This document shows, in pieces, positions 35,367 through 47,387 of a DNA stretch of 64,000 nucleotides; the first letter of the stretch is position 1, and every line of letters starts with the position of its first letter. Position numbers and translations under genes: made by a program. Under the pieces are notes generated by a model that ran no database searches, was not told where the DNA came from, and saw only the letters and a program-made list of their open reading frames with translations. This stretch comes from Parascedosporium putredinis (Eukaryota > Ascomycota > Sordariomycetes > Microascales > Microascaceae). The stretch lies in the NCBI GenBank assembly GCA_949357655.1, contig CASHTG010000006.1:496001-560000 (forward strand), in the 5' to 3' direction.

Positions 35367-36067
35367 ATGCCCCGGCACCCCGTTCGTCCGAAGGAGAAGC
35401 CCGGCAATTACCAAAGCCATGGAATCCGCTACAGCGAGATCAGTTCCTTGAATATCCACCTCGACAATGAACCCGAAACGCGCACTATCAAAAGGTGGAA
35501 ACCAGGCTCTAAGCTGACGTTCAACGGAGACCCCGCGAGCTTTCCGAATAGATGGGCCTACCAAAAGGCCATGGAGGCCCTCACGCACGCCGCCGAGCAA
35601 TGGAACGCCATTGGTCTAAGCGTGACGTTCAAGAAAGTCAGAGACGGAAGGACGGCCGTCTTTTCCCTCGTTTACATCCCCGACGATGGTCATGAATGGG
35701 GCTCCGATCGGTGTCTCCTTGCCCAGTCCTTCTTCCCAGCCGATTGGACTAGTCCGAATACCGCTTTGTACGTGTACCAGGTGGCCCTCAGTCGCCCGTA
35801 CTGCGATAATCTTGCCGCCGTTTTCTGCCACGAGCTCGGTCACCTGCTCGGCCTCCGACACGAAGACGCTGATACCGATGAACATGGCCACCCTTGCGTC
35901 CCTTTCGGCGTGAAAATGCCATGTCCATCATGCAAAACCGGTTGCTGCCTTCCAAGATGAAAATCCAAGAAACAGACTGTCGTAGCGCGAAGGAATTTTA
36001 CGCCTTTACTCGCAAAAGCTACAGGGGATGTCTCATCGTCGATGTGTCGACAACTTCTCGTATCTAG
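35367..36067 (+). CDS. Metzincin-type zinc metalloprotease, paralog 2
   Basis: Second copy of the protease family at 27763. The zinc motif is HELGHLLGLRHE. The shared upstream block reads RWKPGSKLTF...PASFPN and AEQWN. The frame breaks at the A4 run 35913-35916, just before the Met-turn; one more A gives AMSIMQNRL and a 47-residue tail (CRSAKEFYAFTRKSYRG...) that aligns with the DARAFYEFSRC segment of paralog 1. Corrected length is 233 aa. The start chosen is MPRHPVRPKE at 35367; an in-frame upstream ATG exists at 35256. There is no signal peptide or membrane segment, so export is unproven. Because other genes here break in the same way, I treat it as a real gene, though decay of a duplicate is also possible. 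Confidence 0.78.
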
Positions 36068-39000
36068 AGAGATATCTTCGAGATGATTTTCTTTTCAAAC
36101 CAGAATTTGAAAAAGAAAAAAAAAAAACAGAGCGAAGGCATTCTTGATTTTTAGCATTGTCACTATGCAATAGATCTCTTTCTTTTGGGAGTAGGCTAGC
36201 TCTTGATAGTGTGGGGCGTTTACGAGTGGTGTTCAGGTCTTTAGTTATAGGCGGTTGACGGGACGCTTGCATGATAGATGGATCCATTCCATGGGTTTAA
36301 AGGAAGGCGGGCTTCGGTGAGGTGATGACTCGCTGATGTAGCTATCACGACAGATAAATTAAAACGGAAAATAAAGAAGAAGGAAGAATTTGTATTTCTT
36401 CCATTTCACAGGCTATCACAATTTGTAGACATTCCCCAAGGAGTATCTAGGTGACCAGGGTTCTGAGAAAACGAGTCGACTGTAGTGTCCGGTCACGGCC
36501 TCCGTCGACTTTGGGCCCCACGAAGGCGGCTCGGAAGCCCGAGGCCAAGGTACACCCACGGATTCAGTGTAATATCAATCTGGATCTCGGCTGGAGTTAG
36601 GTAGGACGCTTGTAGTTTTCAACGGCACGGGGCGCCGTGGCTGTGTGGGGTTGTGAGGAAGCTCGGAGGCGCCACGCCGGCCCCACATCCTCCGGTCCGT
36701 CGCACGGGCACGCGACCGGCGTTCCGCCGGCTCAACGCGGGGCATGGCCATTCAAAGAGAAACTCCTAAGTTTCCGTTTCGAAGATATGGGGCTGGGCCT
36801 CTGTTGCCATCTAATCAACGCCTGGGCGAACCTACTCTCAATTTTTATCTTGTCAGCGATGCCGTTGTCCGCAGGCTTGCCACTGGATTCGGCCCACCGG
36901 CGGCACAAACTGTATTGAATGGCTGATTTGTGCGTCCCAGGACAGTTTGTGCGATGCCGGCATAATTTTATACGGCTGTCAGACGTCCATCTATCCAACC
37001 TATTGTAGTCCTCTGAAAGCTCCTGACACGACCCGAGCTAGCGGCAAGCACGGCCACCGCCAGTGTCACCGGGACTGCAACGTCGTGGGAATGGGGGAGC
37101 GAATTTCCGCACGAGCCGGGCCTGTCGCGGGTGAGCCACACCCACTCGTGGATCGTGCGCTCTTTCCCTAACGTGTGCTCCCTAAAATTTTAATGGCTTG
37201 CTTAGTCCCGCTAGAGTCGAAGTTGGGACACACTTCCACATCACTTGCTGTATGAAAATTGTTTTTGCGCCGCGCCGCCGATTGATTCTTGCTTTCCTCC
37301 ACCTTCCGCGTCCCGCTCTCCTCCCCTTTCATGGGCCCGTGAATGTCTTGTTTTCTACTGAGCGTTGGAAGCACCTTAGCCATCGAACCCATACAGAGAA
37401 GGTATTTCTCGCCAACGTGGTATACACTAGTCATAATCAATTAGGTCGGCAATTTGGAACGGCGGTCACGACGTGAGGCGACGAGACCCGTGGTGCATTA
37501 AATGATTTTAAAAACTGCATCGTCCTCACTGGCGTACGAATATCAGACGAAAAGGGTCCTTGCAGAGCCGTTATTCTTACCAGATGGGGTATCGAGGAGG
37601 ATTGAGGGAGTCTAACGAGTGGAGTGGCGGGCGGTGACTGGAGACGCTGTGACACTCTTCTCAAAGGCACTGGCCAGGAAAGCCCTCGGCCGAGGCAACT
37701 TTAATCTTATGGTTTTATGGGGTAGTCGGCTCGTGACTGGAGGGAGGAAAATGTGCGAACCCGCGAAGGTTAGCTGCAGGGGAGGGGGGCACCTTTGGGA
37801 TTTGTCCAATCTCCTTTTTATTCTTTTTGGGAGGTTCCCCATTGCGGGGGTTTAATTTCACTGGCGTCGATATCGATGTCCGATGCTCTTGCTCCTGTGA
37901 CTAACTTTGGGGAGGGAACGGCGAACAATTATTATGGATCTATTAGAAACAGATGGCCGTACGACCGCTTTTTCGATAGCTACGTGATTCGTATCCATCC
38001 ACCCACTAAGAGATCTCTGGATGGATCTGCTGCGTCCTGGCTACTGGACTATGCATTCAATCTCTTATCCATCAACCAACCGGCCTTTGGAGAGACCCCT
38101 GAGAAAGTAGAAGGGGGCGAAAATCCCACTTTTTTCAGTCAAATCCTCTCGAGCTCATGCCCTTTAAATCGATCCATCTTCTCCCAAGCAACTGTCGATG
38201 AGGTCCGTGGCCGTATTGGCCGAAGGTGCTCTTGCCTCTTGCGATGATGTTGTTCGCCCCATGGCCAATAAGAGATGGCCTGATTACTATTTGACCCTTT
38301 GTTGTCATCTCAAATCTGGGGGAGCAAGGGGGCAGCGGCCAGGGTCCCTTGAACTCCTGGAACGTGACTTGGCATCCGCTGCATGGTGGCGTTGCGGGGA
38401 AAACACTGAGCGCTCGAGGGGACGAAGAAGGACGAAAGCCAAGGATTTCGGAGAGGGGGCCCCAATGGAGAGCCTTTTCCCCTAAACCCCCTGGGAGAAA
38501 GTGGGTGTGGCGTCCTGCAGGTGGAGAGGGTCCTTTCTTTCGTCCCGCAAGGGAACCAGCAGAGTTACCAATTGGATTTACCTCTTCGCCAACAACTTCA
38601 GGAGAACAAACTACTAGGCTCCAAAGGACTCTACTGGTGGTGGGGACACATCCACTGGTGGCTCCCTATTTGCTGCCTCCTCTATTGGGGCCCTCCCCCT
38701 GTCAATCAGTCCACGCGATTGGATCTTTGTCGAGTAATCGAAAACTCAAAGCTCAATGTCCTCGGCCATTCCTGGGCAAAGTTTCGGGGGTGGATTCCCT
38801 TTCTCGTCTGAGCATTGAGGTTGGCCGGGGCTCCATGGAGGCCCCTTGTCAACGCTAAACAAACGCTTCCCACTCCTGACCCAATCCGTTCACTTGTCTG
38901 CATCCTTGATATTCTTCTTCGTGCCCGTGCGATCCGGTCGCCACCAACAGGACCATCCCTTAGCTCCTTCCAAGTTCATTCGGCCGACTCGAGTCAGACA

Positions 39001-39520
39001 ACCACCCCAATATGATGTGTATTGTAGCGACTTGATGGCGGATTCATTCGTTCGATAAAAGTTGGCATTTTCAATAGTCACGTAGAACAATAGATGGTAG
39101 AGGAGAAGAAAAAAGTATTTGGAAGCCAATTTGGATTTGTATTCATTCAAGAGAGAAAAAGAACCACCATGGTCGCAGGGCTTCTGAAACGAAGAACCCA
39201 CTCCAAGAGAAAAGACCAAGAAAGTCAATCCGACATCCCCGAATCCCCGCGCCCCAGTTGATGGATCCCGTAACATTCCCACTAAAAACAAACACCCGCC
39301 CAAAATAGCCATTAATAGAGAGAGCCCGGAGAGATATCATTGTTCCAATTAGACCGGTCTTTTACACTCAAATAAGATCCACATCCTACAGTCGTTTTCC
39401 CGACATGACGCATATGTCGTAAAATACCCGTTTTTCTCGTCGAGGAGAGCCAGAGAAGCGCGCGCTGCGTTCATCCCCGCGTCCCAAAAAAGTAAGAAAG
39501 AGAAGATGGAAACCATTCGC
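36068..39520. other. Gene-poor region between metalloprotease 2 and CFEM gene
   Basis: About 3.45 kb. ORFs of 90-170 codons occur (for example 37795-38247 and 38349-38858) but show no motif, splice structure or similarity I recognise. Overall base composition looks unbiased, with no sign of heavy C-to-T mutation. Confidence 0.4.
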
Positions 39521-40140
39521 TTAGAGGCGAAGGCGAAGAGGCCGAGGGCAAGGGCGGCGATGGGGGCGAGAGCACCGGCACCGGCCTGGACGGGGGCTCC
39601 TCGTCGTCACCGGTGGGCTTGGGCTGCTCGGGGGTGGTGCCGTTGCACTTCTTGCAGGGGCCGGTGGACTCGGTGGGCTCGGGCTCCTCGGTACCCTCGG
39701 TGGGCTCGGCTCCTCAGTGCCCTCGGTGGGCTCAGGCTCCTCGGTGCCCTTGGTGGGCTCGGGCTCCTCAGTACCCTTGGTGGGCTCGGGCTCCTCGGTG
39801 GCGGGGGTTGGCAAGGACCTCCTCGCAGATGGCCTGGACCTCGGAGATGACGGCGACTGGAAAGAAGATTGTTAGTTGAAAAGTGTTCTCAGAATGGGAC
39901 AGAGAAGAGAGTAAACATACGGGCACCGGTGGCACCGCCGCAAGCGGTGATCACACAGGTGGTGGCACCAGCCTGGATCTTGCCCATGTTGGCCTCAGTG
40001 CAGCCGCAGGCCCAGTCGCCGAGGTCGCAGATGCCGGCAGAGGCATCGTCAATGCACTTCTGAGCCTTGCCGTCGCAGGCAGTGACCGACTGAGCGGAGG
40101 CAGCAGCGGCGAGGGTAAGGGCGATGAGAGAGTACTTCAT
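39521..40140 (-). CDS. CFEM-domain cell-surface protein with acidic Pro repeat and GPI-type tail
   Basis: Secreted fungal surface protein; CFEM proteins bind haem or act at the cell wall and in host contact. Exons 40140-39921 and 39856-39521. The signal peptide is MKYSLIALTLAAAASA with cleavage near AQS. The CFEM cysteines follow (ACDGKAQKC, GICDLGDWACGC, TTCVITACGG, and AICEEV in exon 2): eight in all. Then come about five 9-residue repeats of the EEPEPTKGT type, a short C-x2-C segment (GPCKKCNG), and a hydrophobic tail (GALAPIAALALGLFAFA) of the kind removed for GPI anchoring. Frame breaks at 39803-39807 (one extra or two missing), 39708-39709, 39592-39596 and about 39526-39527; the last three single losses return to the original frame and stop. 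Corrected length is 185-186 aa. Confidence 0.9.
39655..39815 (-). repeat. 27-bp coding tandem repeat (EEPEPTKGT) in the CFEM gene
   Basis: About five copies of a 27-base unit encode the acidic Pro/Thr/Glu linker between the CFEM domain and the GPI tail. Copy number in such linkers often varies between strains and sets how far the domain stands off the wall. Confidence 0.8.
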
Positions 40141-43100
40141 TTTGAAAGTTGGTGGGAGTATTAGGTGGTATAAAAACCGTAAGTGTTGATATTACAAGGT
40201 AAAAAGAAGGTCGTGTGTTGAGCGAGTGAATGAACACGTCTTTTTGTTGGAAACAGCGAATGTCTTTGGGGTTGGAGAGAAGGAGGAAAAGAAGTAGGAA
40301 GACGATTGGGGGATCGAAGCCTGCCTTTATATACACAGTTGATGCTCGGATGGATGGGCGTCAACCGAGAGCGAGCGAGGTGGTTCAAACTACCAATCCT
40401 CTCTTCCCGTAACAAGAGCAACAGCAAGACAAGAGCGAGTTGAGTCGAGCGCTACCCTACCAACAAGCAGAGAGCAACCGGGCGCTCTCCCCGCCAAGTC
40501 CGCTTCCAAGTTTCTTCTTGGTCGACATCCGGGGGTAGGGGGCGTGTGTCTGTCAAGGGTTTGGCGCTGGCTTGGATCATGGGCCGAGAGGCAACTGGGT
40601 CGAGCCACCCCGGACTTTTTACACACCTTGTCGCCCCCGACCCTCATGCTACCTAGCTCCCTCCCCACCACCAACACCGTGATACGTCCAGGACTTTTGG
40701 TTTTTGGTCCTTTCATTCCCGATTCCCCTCTCGCAGCTCATTGCTTCTCGCTCGTCGATCTGCAACAAGAGAAGGGTGACCCACACTCCATTAGCTAGAC
40801 TTGAGGGTCGAAGGCAGGTACGAATAAGCCTTCGGGCCCTTCCACCCTTTCCTGCACGTATCGGAAACGAATAGGGGGAAAGAAAGTCAAGCTTGTGAAA
40901 TCGAAAACTCGCCGCCTCGCGCATCCCCTACCGAGGCCTACGAGTCAAAGGAAGGAAATGTGAAAATCAGAGGTACTAGGATACACAAATGCTTTGCATA
41001 CAGTTGGCCCTGGCAAGCCAGCAAGGAGGCGCCGAGGGGGTGTATTTTGTGCCCCACATTGCCCCGAGGTGGAGGGGTGTAGAAAAGTGGGGGTGGAATT
41101 AAGCCATGGGAAAAACGAGGACTGAAGAAAGAAATCGCTGTTAACCCCAGGCACAGTGAGCGAGCTTTTCGGGCAATACTGCGCGCTCCTGGTCTCCTCT
41201 TTCTTCAGTGCTCCTTGGATTAAGTATTCCCGCGAGGTACTTGCTCCAAAGTGCACGGGGTACGTACCCCGGGCCGACATTTTTCTTTGGTGGTCACCAT
41301 GGATCAATGTTCAATGCTCTCTCCTTCCAGGCCGGGACTAAACTTCTTCCAATACTTGGGCCAGCTAGTCGCAGTCGCACCGGAGCCCATTGAGCTCTCG
41401 AGTTTTCTTGTTTTTGATTCTGGGGGATCAGGAGTCGGCGCAGAGGTGCCATTACGTGCAAGGTTGCAGCTTGCAATCTTAGCTGCTCGGAGTATGGTCC
41501 ATCTTTGTGGAAGGGTTATTACTACAAAGTAGTTCTTCAGGTGTATTCATATTCACTGACCGACGACGACACATGCCACCGAGCCAGCAAAGAGCAGTTG
41601 TTGTCCGCAGGATCTTCCCTTTCCGCCTCCCTCCGTCTTTTCGGGGCCCTGTACTTTTTCTTTCCTTTTTGATTCACTTCTAGCTCTTCTTGCTCTTCAT
41701 CTCCGCCCTCTGACCGACCTCTGCTCAGCGCATGAAAGGATCAGAGGGGTATTATTAGATTAGGTTGAACAAGTTACTACCTTTCCCCAGATTATATGTC
41801 TCTGGTGCTTTTTTCCGTTGTCGATAATTACCAATGGCACGATTCCGGTAGCCTCCTCCGCTGTCCGTCCTCTTCAACCCCAGATCAATCCACTGATCCT
41901 TCTTGATTCCAGGAAGAGAGGGGCACGGGGGAAAACAACCAACGATGTTGCCTCTTGGCTCTCTGGAACTGGGTCCTCTCCTCCACTTCTTTTGTTTACT
42001 CACTCCCGTCGTCGCATGGCTCGAAAGGAGGGGACGCGGGGAAGAGAAACCATCAACCTTGCCAGGCCCTCTGTGCAATGCATAATAAACAAAGTGACTT
42101 TGTCACTGAATCTGGTAGTCTTTGTTTCTTGGGTACTGCCCTCGTGGAGCAGAAGCCGTGGGCATGATGATGTCGACGCTTTTCCCTCACTGCAACGAGA
42201 ACCAAGGCCACGACCAAGGAAATGGGATTTTGGCGGCTTGGATGACGCACATGTCAAAATCGAGAACAAAAAGGAGAGCTGCAAAAACAAGCGTCTCTTT
42301 CCCACGGAACCTTCCTCGACGCCTTTCCCGAGGTCCTAGAGCCGAAAAAAGGAAATGATGTGCACTGTGCCCTGTACGGCCCTGGACGATTTCCCGTTTG
42401 AACGAGAGAGGGGGCTGGTTTCTCGCTTTCACTGAGACCTCGACGTTTTTTGACAAGACTCGAACAAGCCCATGTTTGATTCCGCTCCCGTATCCTCCCT
42501 TGTCTCCTCCTTGATCGTTTGTTGCACATGCTTCCGTCCCCTTTTCTTGTAGACTATTGTAGACTATTCGGAGACTCGATGTTCAATGCTAATCTCGGTA
42601 TGCCGAGTAGTATTCTCCCACCATGAATCGCTTGCTCACTTCCCAGGGATCTGAGTCTGCATGGGCAAATTTGGAAGGGTACATGGACCCCAGTAAGAAC
42701 GATGGGTGGGACAAAAACCCGGAACCAATACTGAAAACCCGATATTATACGGGGTATGAGGGTGGGTGGGCCAGCCAAATTCGATCCGTCAAGCTTGAGA
42801 TCAACGGGCTGGTCTGTGGCCTGCCTCTCTCCCTGGTTCGCCAATTGAAAATTAGTACATCATGTAGAAAGAAGGACTTGATCAAGAGAATGGGGCCAGA
42901 GGTCGACATGGAGGTGTGGAGAATCATGCCGCACATACAATAGGAAGCTCCCTTGGTCCCCCTCAAGCTTTCTTCCGACATTGTTTGTGTCGGACAGCAG
43001 AAAAAGGAGAGAGGGAGGCTAGGGAGAATGGTACGCTACGGACTTCTCAAGGAGATGAAGGAATAAGGGGAATACACCCCTTGCTGGTCCCATTGCGCTC

Positions 43101-46100
43101 GTCAACTCACCTCGCATCGAAAAAGCTGATGTATCGACGTGCGTGGTGTTAAGGCTTGTAGGACCAAGACAGCCAAGACAACATTGAATATACCTGTGTG
43201 CACAAGCGCCACTTTATCTGCTCCCGAAACATTGATGCGTATAGGTATTCAAGCATCATGGCCCCTTTCCCACCTAGCCAGCCAGTTCGCCTGTATAAAA
43301 ACGGGTTTGTATAGTTCTTGGCTCGAATTATACATTGATGCTCGAGGTGTACATGAAGCAGAACCTAAAACCCTGTATAATATATCGCTTCCCGCCTCTT
43401 TGCCGTGTTTAACGGGTGAGCTGCTTACCCATGAAATCGTCCGAGAGGTTGATTCAAACAGCCGCGGACAAATGAAGTCTCGGGGTGCGTCGCTGAAGCG
43501 CCACCCGCGAGGTGGTGGAACATGCTTATTCTGACCATTTTCACGGTTCACTTGTTCTTCTTTGTTCATGACGAACTGGAGCGAGGTATTAGGGAAAGGG
43601 ACTGGAAGAAAGGACATGTTCCTTTCCAGGAATAGTGTCTTGGCTTTGAAAAGCAGGGAAAGATAATACAAGTTCGAGCCATACGAAGTCTTGGATAGGA
43701 CCGGGTGGCTGCTGGACCTGTCAAGGAGACCGCAGTGACACACAGGGGAAGGGGGAAGTGTGGCTGGTCGGGATTTTTCTTCTTTGTTGGATTGATCATC
43801 GATCGATTGGATCGCTCCGTCACTCACATTCCCGGTTGGGAGCAGTGATCGGCGTTGGGACGCGCAAGTGTTCAATCAAGTCTCCCTCCTCTGGGCTGGC
43901 CTGGGCCCCTGGGCCCTGATGGCAGTGCTCTTCTTGCAGCCATGCCCCTTTGCCTTTTTCTTGTTCTACGAGTAGATTCATCGATGACGGAATAAAATCG
44001 GAGGAGACTCGGTCGGAGAGCGCTGGCACACTTTATTCCAAACCAAGGGCGTCCAGAGTCTACTAACTAGCGCCACCACCACGCCCTAATTTTCTTCTTC
44101 TTTTGTATCAACTTCCTTATCAATTTTTTCTTCCATTTTTTTTTCTTGATGGGGGCTTATACCGTTTCCCGGCAAGAACGGCCAATATCCGATTGTGGAA
44201 CAAGTGCAAAGGTAAAATAGCAACCAGCGTGTAGCTTGAGCTTGACCGCACTAGTAATGATCCATCCATAAAATGCCCACTCCGAATAGCCACGGCTGGG
44301 CCGTCTCTGGCATGACCATGAGGATCATTGGTATGGAGTTGGCACTAAGATTTTTCTTTCATCCAGTTTTGGGCCTTCTTCTGTTGCTCTGCAAATACAT
44401 CCACATTGGATAAACTTATAGAAGGGGAGTGAGGAAAATGACCCCTTGTTGGCCCAAGACGTTCTCTCGAAATGATACATGTGCTGATGGAACCGATTGA
44501 TTCATTCACCCATGGATTTGTTTTCATGTTTAGTGAGCAGTGGGATCAAGATACGTTGTAGCAATGCATCAACCAGCACTGTGCCTTCCCCAGGTCTCGC
44601 CTCACTCATCCCGTGTGGTGGTGGGGTCGCTCATCACCCCTCGAATTTCCATTTGTCCCACTCGACCCCGAATTCGAGACATTGATAAAAATGGCAACCG
44701 AATTGTGTATAGTAATCTAGCATTATGTGATCAAGGTGATCATCAGTTAGTACCGGCCATCCAATTGAGAGCTCTAATCAATCAAATAGATCCCGGCGAG
44801 ACGTCCGCTCGCTCTTGACCACAACGTTGCGCAATACCTTGGTACAAGTACATAGCAGGCTCCTCTTTTCGTCATTGAACGTTTGTTGGCTGTCGAAAAT
44901 TAACAAACCGGTTGTGGCTCGACAGTCCGCTTGCATCGTGCACTCAGCATGATGAAAATCAATTTCTCCGCTATCAATGGCACGCCTCCAGGAGACTTAA
45001 ACTTCACTAATAAACCACCGATGAACCATTGCGAGCACTGATGGCACCGCGGGACAATTGCTTTTACGTTCTAACTGCTTATATCAATAGCCTCGCTCGT
45101 TCTGGAGAACGAGCTCCAGTTCCTGCATACAGGGCTCCCTCCGTCCATTTCATTGTGCATAAGGGCAATCTCTAGTGAACAAAAGGCTGCGCCCGTCTCG
45201 CCGTGACCCTCATTCCGGAAGACTATTCTCTAGTAATTAACACTGGGTGGGAAGATTTCCGGGCAAAAAGGCCGAGCTACAGCTGTGTGTTCGGCGGTTT
45301 CCGTTCGAACGAATGTCTCCCGCCGTATTCGACTAATGCTAATGCTACGAAAGGGAGTTGCCAGCGCCAACCTCGAAATTGACCAACGCCTCGCTTGTTG
45401 TTGGTGCATGCCGCTTCCGGGCCAGCCACGGCCTCAAATCTTGCTCGAAATGGACGGAAACCCGTTCATTGATTCTAGAACCCAGAGCCCGGGCGCCGCC
45501 ACCCGTGACTCGGAGAAACTTTTTTCTTCCCTTAGTCTTTTTTTTTTTTTTTCCCTCACTCGGAGAATAAGTCATGGTCATCGAAAACACCCGTCTTACA
45601 TGTGCTCCCGGGAATACACGCGGAAACGCGGCCCCTCGTGTGAAAGCGGATGATGGGCAGACAAAGGATAGACAAACTCCTTTGCTGTGCTTTGTTTCCT
45701 TTCTTTTTCTTTGCAACGGCTTGAGCGGCAATTTTCTTAATTTGGGGAAGGACCACACGATTGCCGGACATGCGGGCTGCTTGACCACTGGTGACCAACA
45801 TTAAAATTGGAGTAACACCAGAGAACCTTCTTGATCTTCTCCATCTTCTCCACTGCTGATATCCTCTCAATAGAGTGAGAGGCTAGTTGGCTAGTCCTCG
45901 CTAGCACCTCACGAACGAACATCATGGAGAAGGCTGCCCCAATTCGCACGGACGAATCAAAGGTGGGACATTGGTTTAATCAAGCTAAGCATAGGCAAAA
46001 GCACGGTCACACTTGCCACGCCCCCCTCCCCTCCTGTCTGTCTGTTCGAGTTTCGCTCCCTCGTCCTTTGACTAGGAGACTCCCCGGAGGCAAACTGCTT

Positions 46101-47331
46101 ATTATTGCTGTCTTTGTGCAGCTATGACCAACGCCAGCAACGGCAGCCAGGTCTGCTAGGATCATCATGCAGGTCAAGGGCCGATCGATCGGCCACACTT
46201 CCCGCTTTGGGACCATCATATCCGGCTGGGACCACCCTCCTCCGCATTTGATTGGCGTGGATGCTACCCCTCTCTTCCGAGCAACCCTCTCGCATCCAAC
46301 TAATCAGCGACGGTCGTGTGCGTCTCTTCCCTCAACTGGTCCCCTTTGACGTTCTGAGGGTGGTCAAATTTTGGTGAGTTTAGGTCGCTGAGAGCAAATA
46401 ACGCATTCATTGGTGGTGGCCCATTTTCCATTTCCCCTTCTTGCTCCCATGACGGTCCATACTCCCTGCACCCACCCAGATCTTGGGCCATGGCAAGATA
46501 AGAGGTGAAGAAGAGTATTTCTTTTCTGAGTGCCAGAGGAGTATCAAAACGAGAAAAAGTAGACCTAGCTCGGGATACTGGCAACGGAAGAGGGAGGCCT
46601 CGAAACCAAGGGAAAACCTTCACGATCCACGACAAAGGAGTCAAACTACCAGCCCGTTCAACACTCCCCTCCAAGCTTACTTGGTTTTGCCACTCTTTTC
46701 TTAGACGCTGATGTCAGTGTACATTCCCCGTCCCTCAATCCTCCACCTTCCACCTTCCCCATCACAACCTGCCCTCCAAATGTGGGAAGTAGCGTTCCAT
46801 CCGCCACCCACGGGGTGTGCATTAAAAGGGGGAAACGGCGTGAATAAAGATGGGAATTGTGGGAATTGAGAAGGGCCACTAAACCTGCTCTGGCACTAGC
46901 GGAGGAACATTACAGCTCTTGCAACCCACCACCACCACGATCCCCCAAGCAGGAAGGAGCAACATAAACACTAACACAACTCGGGGGCGGTAGACGTAAG
47001 AAAAGAGGGAGAGGGAGTCTCCCCCTCCATCAACCTCCCCAAGTACTTTGACGACCAGTGCATTTGACAAAAGGGATACGCCGAGGCTGGTGTCAACGCA
47101 CGGGGTGGCGCCCATAGGGCCGGGTCTTCGAGGCATGTGAAAATTCCCCGGCCGAGAGGGGAGGGGTGAGAGGGCAGTCCCGTCCTTGCTCCTTTGTTCT
47201 CGCTCCCTCGCGCGGTCGCTCGCGCAGGATTGTAACGCTCTATGCGTCCTTCTTTTGGCCGAGCGCGAGCATAAAGGATCAATATTTTCTTTTTTTCCTT
47301 TTTCCTAGATCACACTCACTTTTTACGATGG

Positions 47332-47387
47332 GGTCATCACGGGCAGTTCAATTGGAGCCGGTCATCACGGGCAGTTCAATTGGAGCC
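47332..47387. repeat. 28-bp perfect tandem duplication
   Basis: The unit beginning GGTCATCACGGGCAGTTCAA occurs twice in direct abutment (47332-47359 and 47360-47387) with no mismatch. Confidence 0.92.

Noticed and set aside
36478..36600. TGTAGTGTCC start suggesting a retrotransposon LTR
   Set aside because: No second copy, no target-site duplication and no reverse transcriptase or integrase frames nearby.
43249..43875. 208-codon minus-strand ORF in the gene-free gap
   Set aside because: No motif, signal, splice context or neighbouring frame continuity; length alone is not enough.
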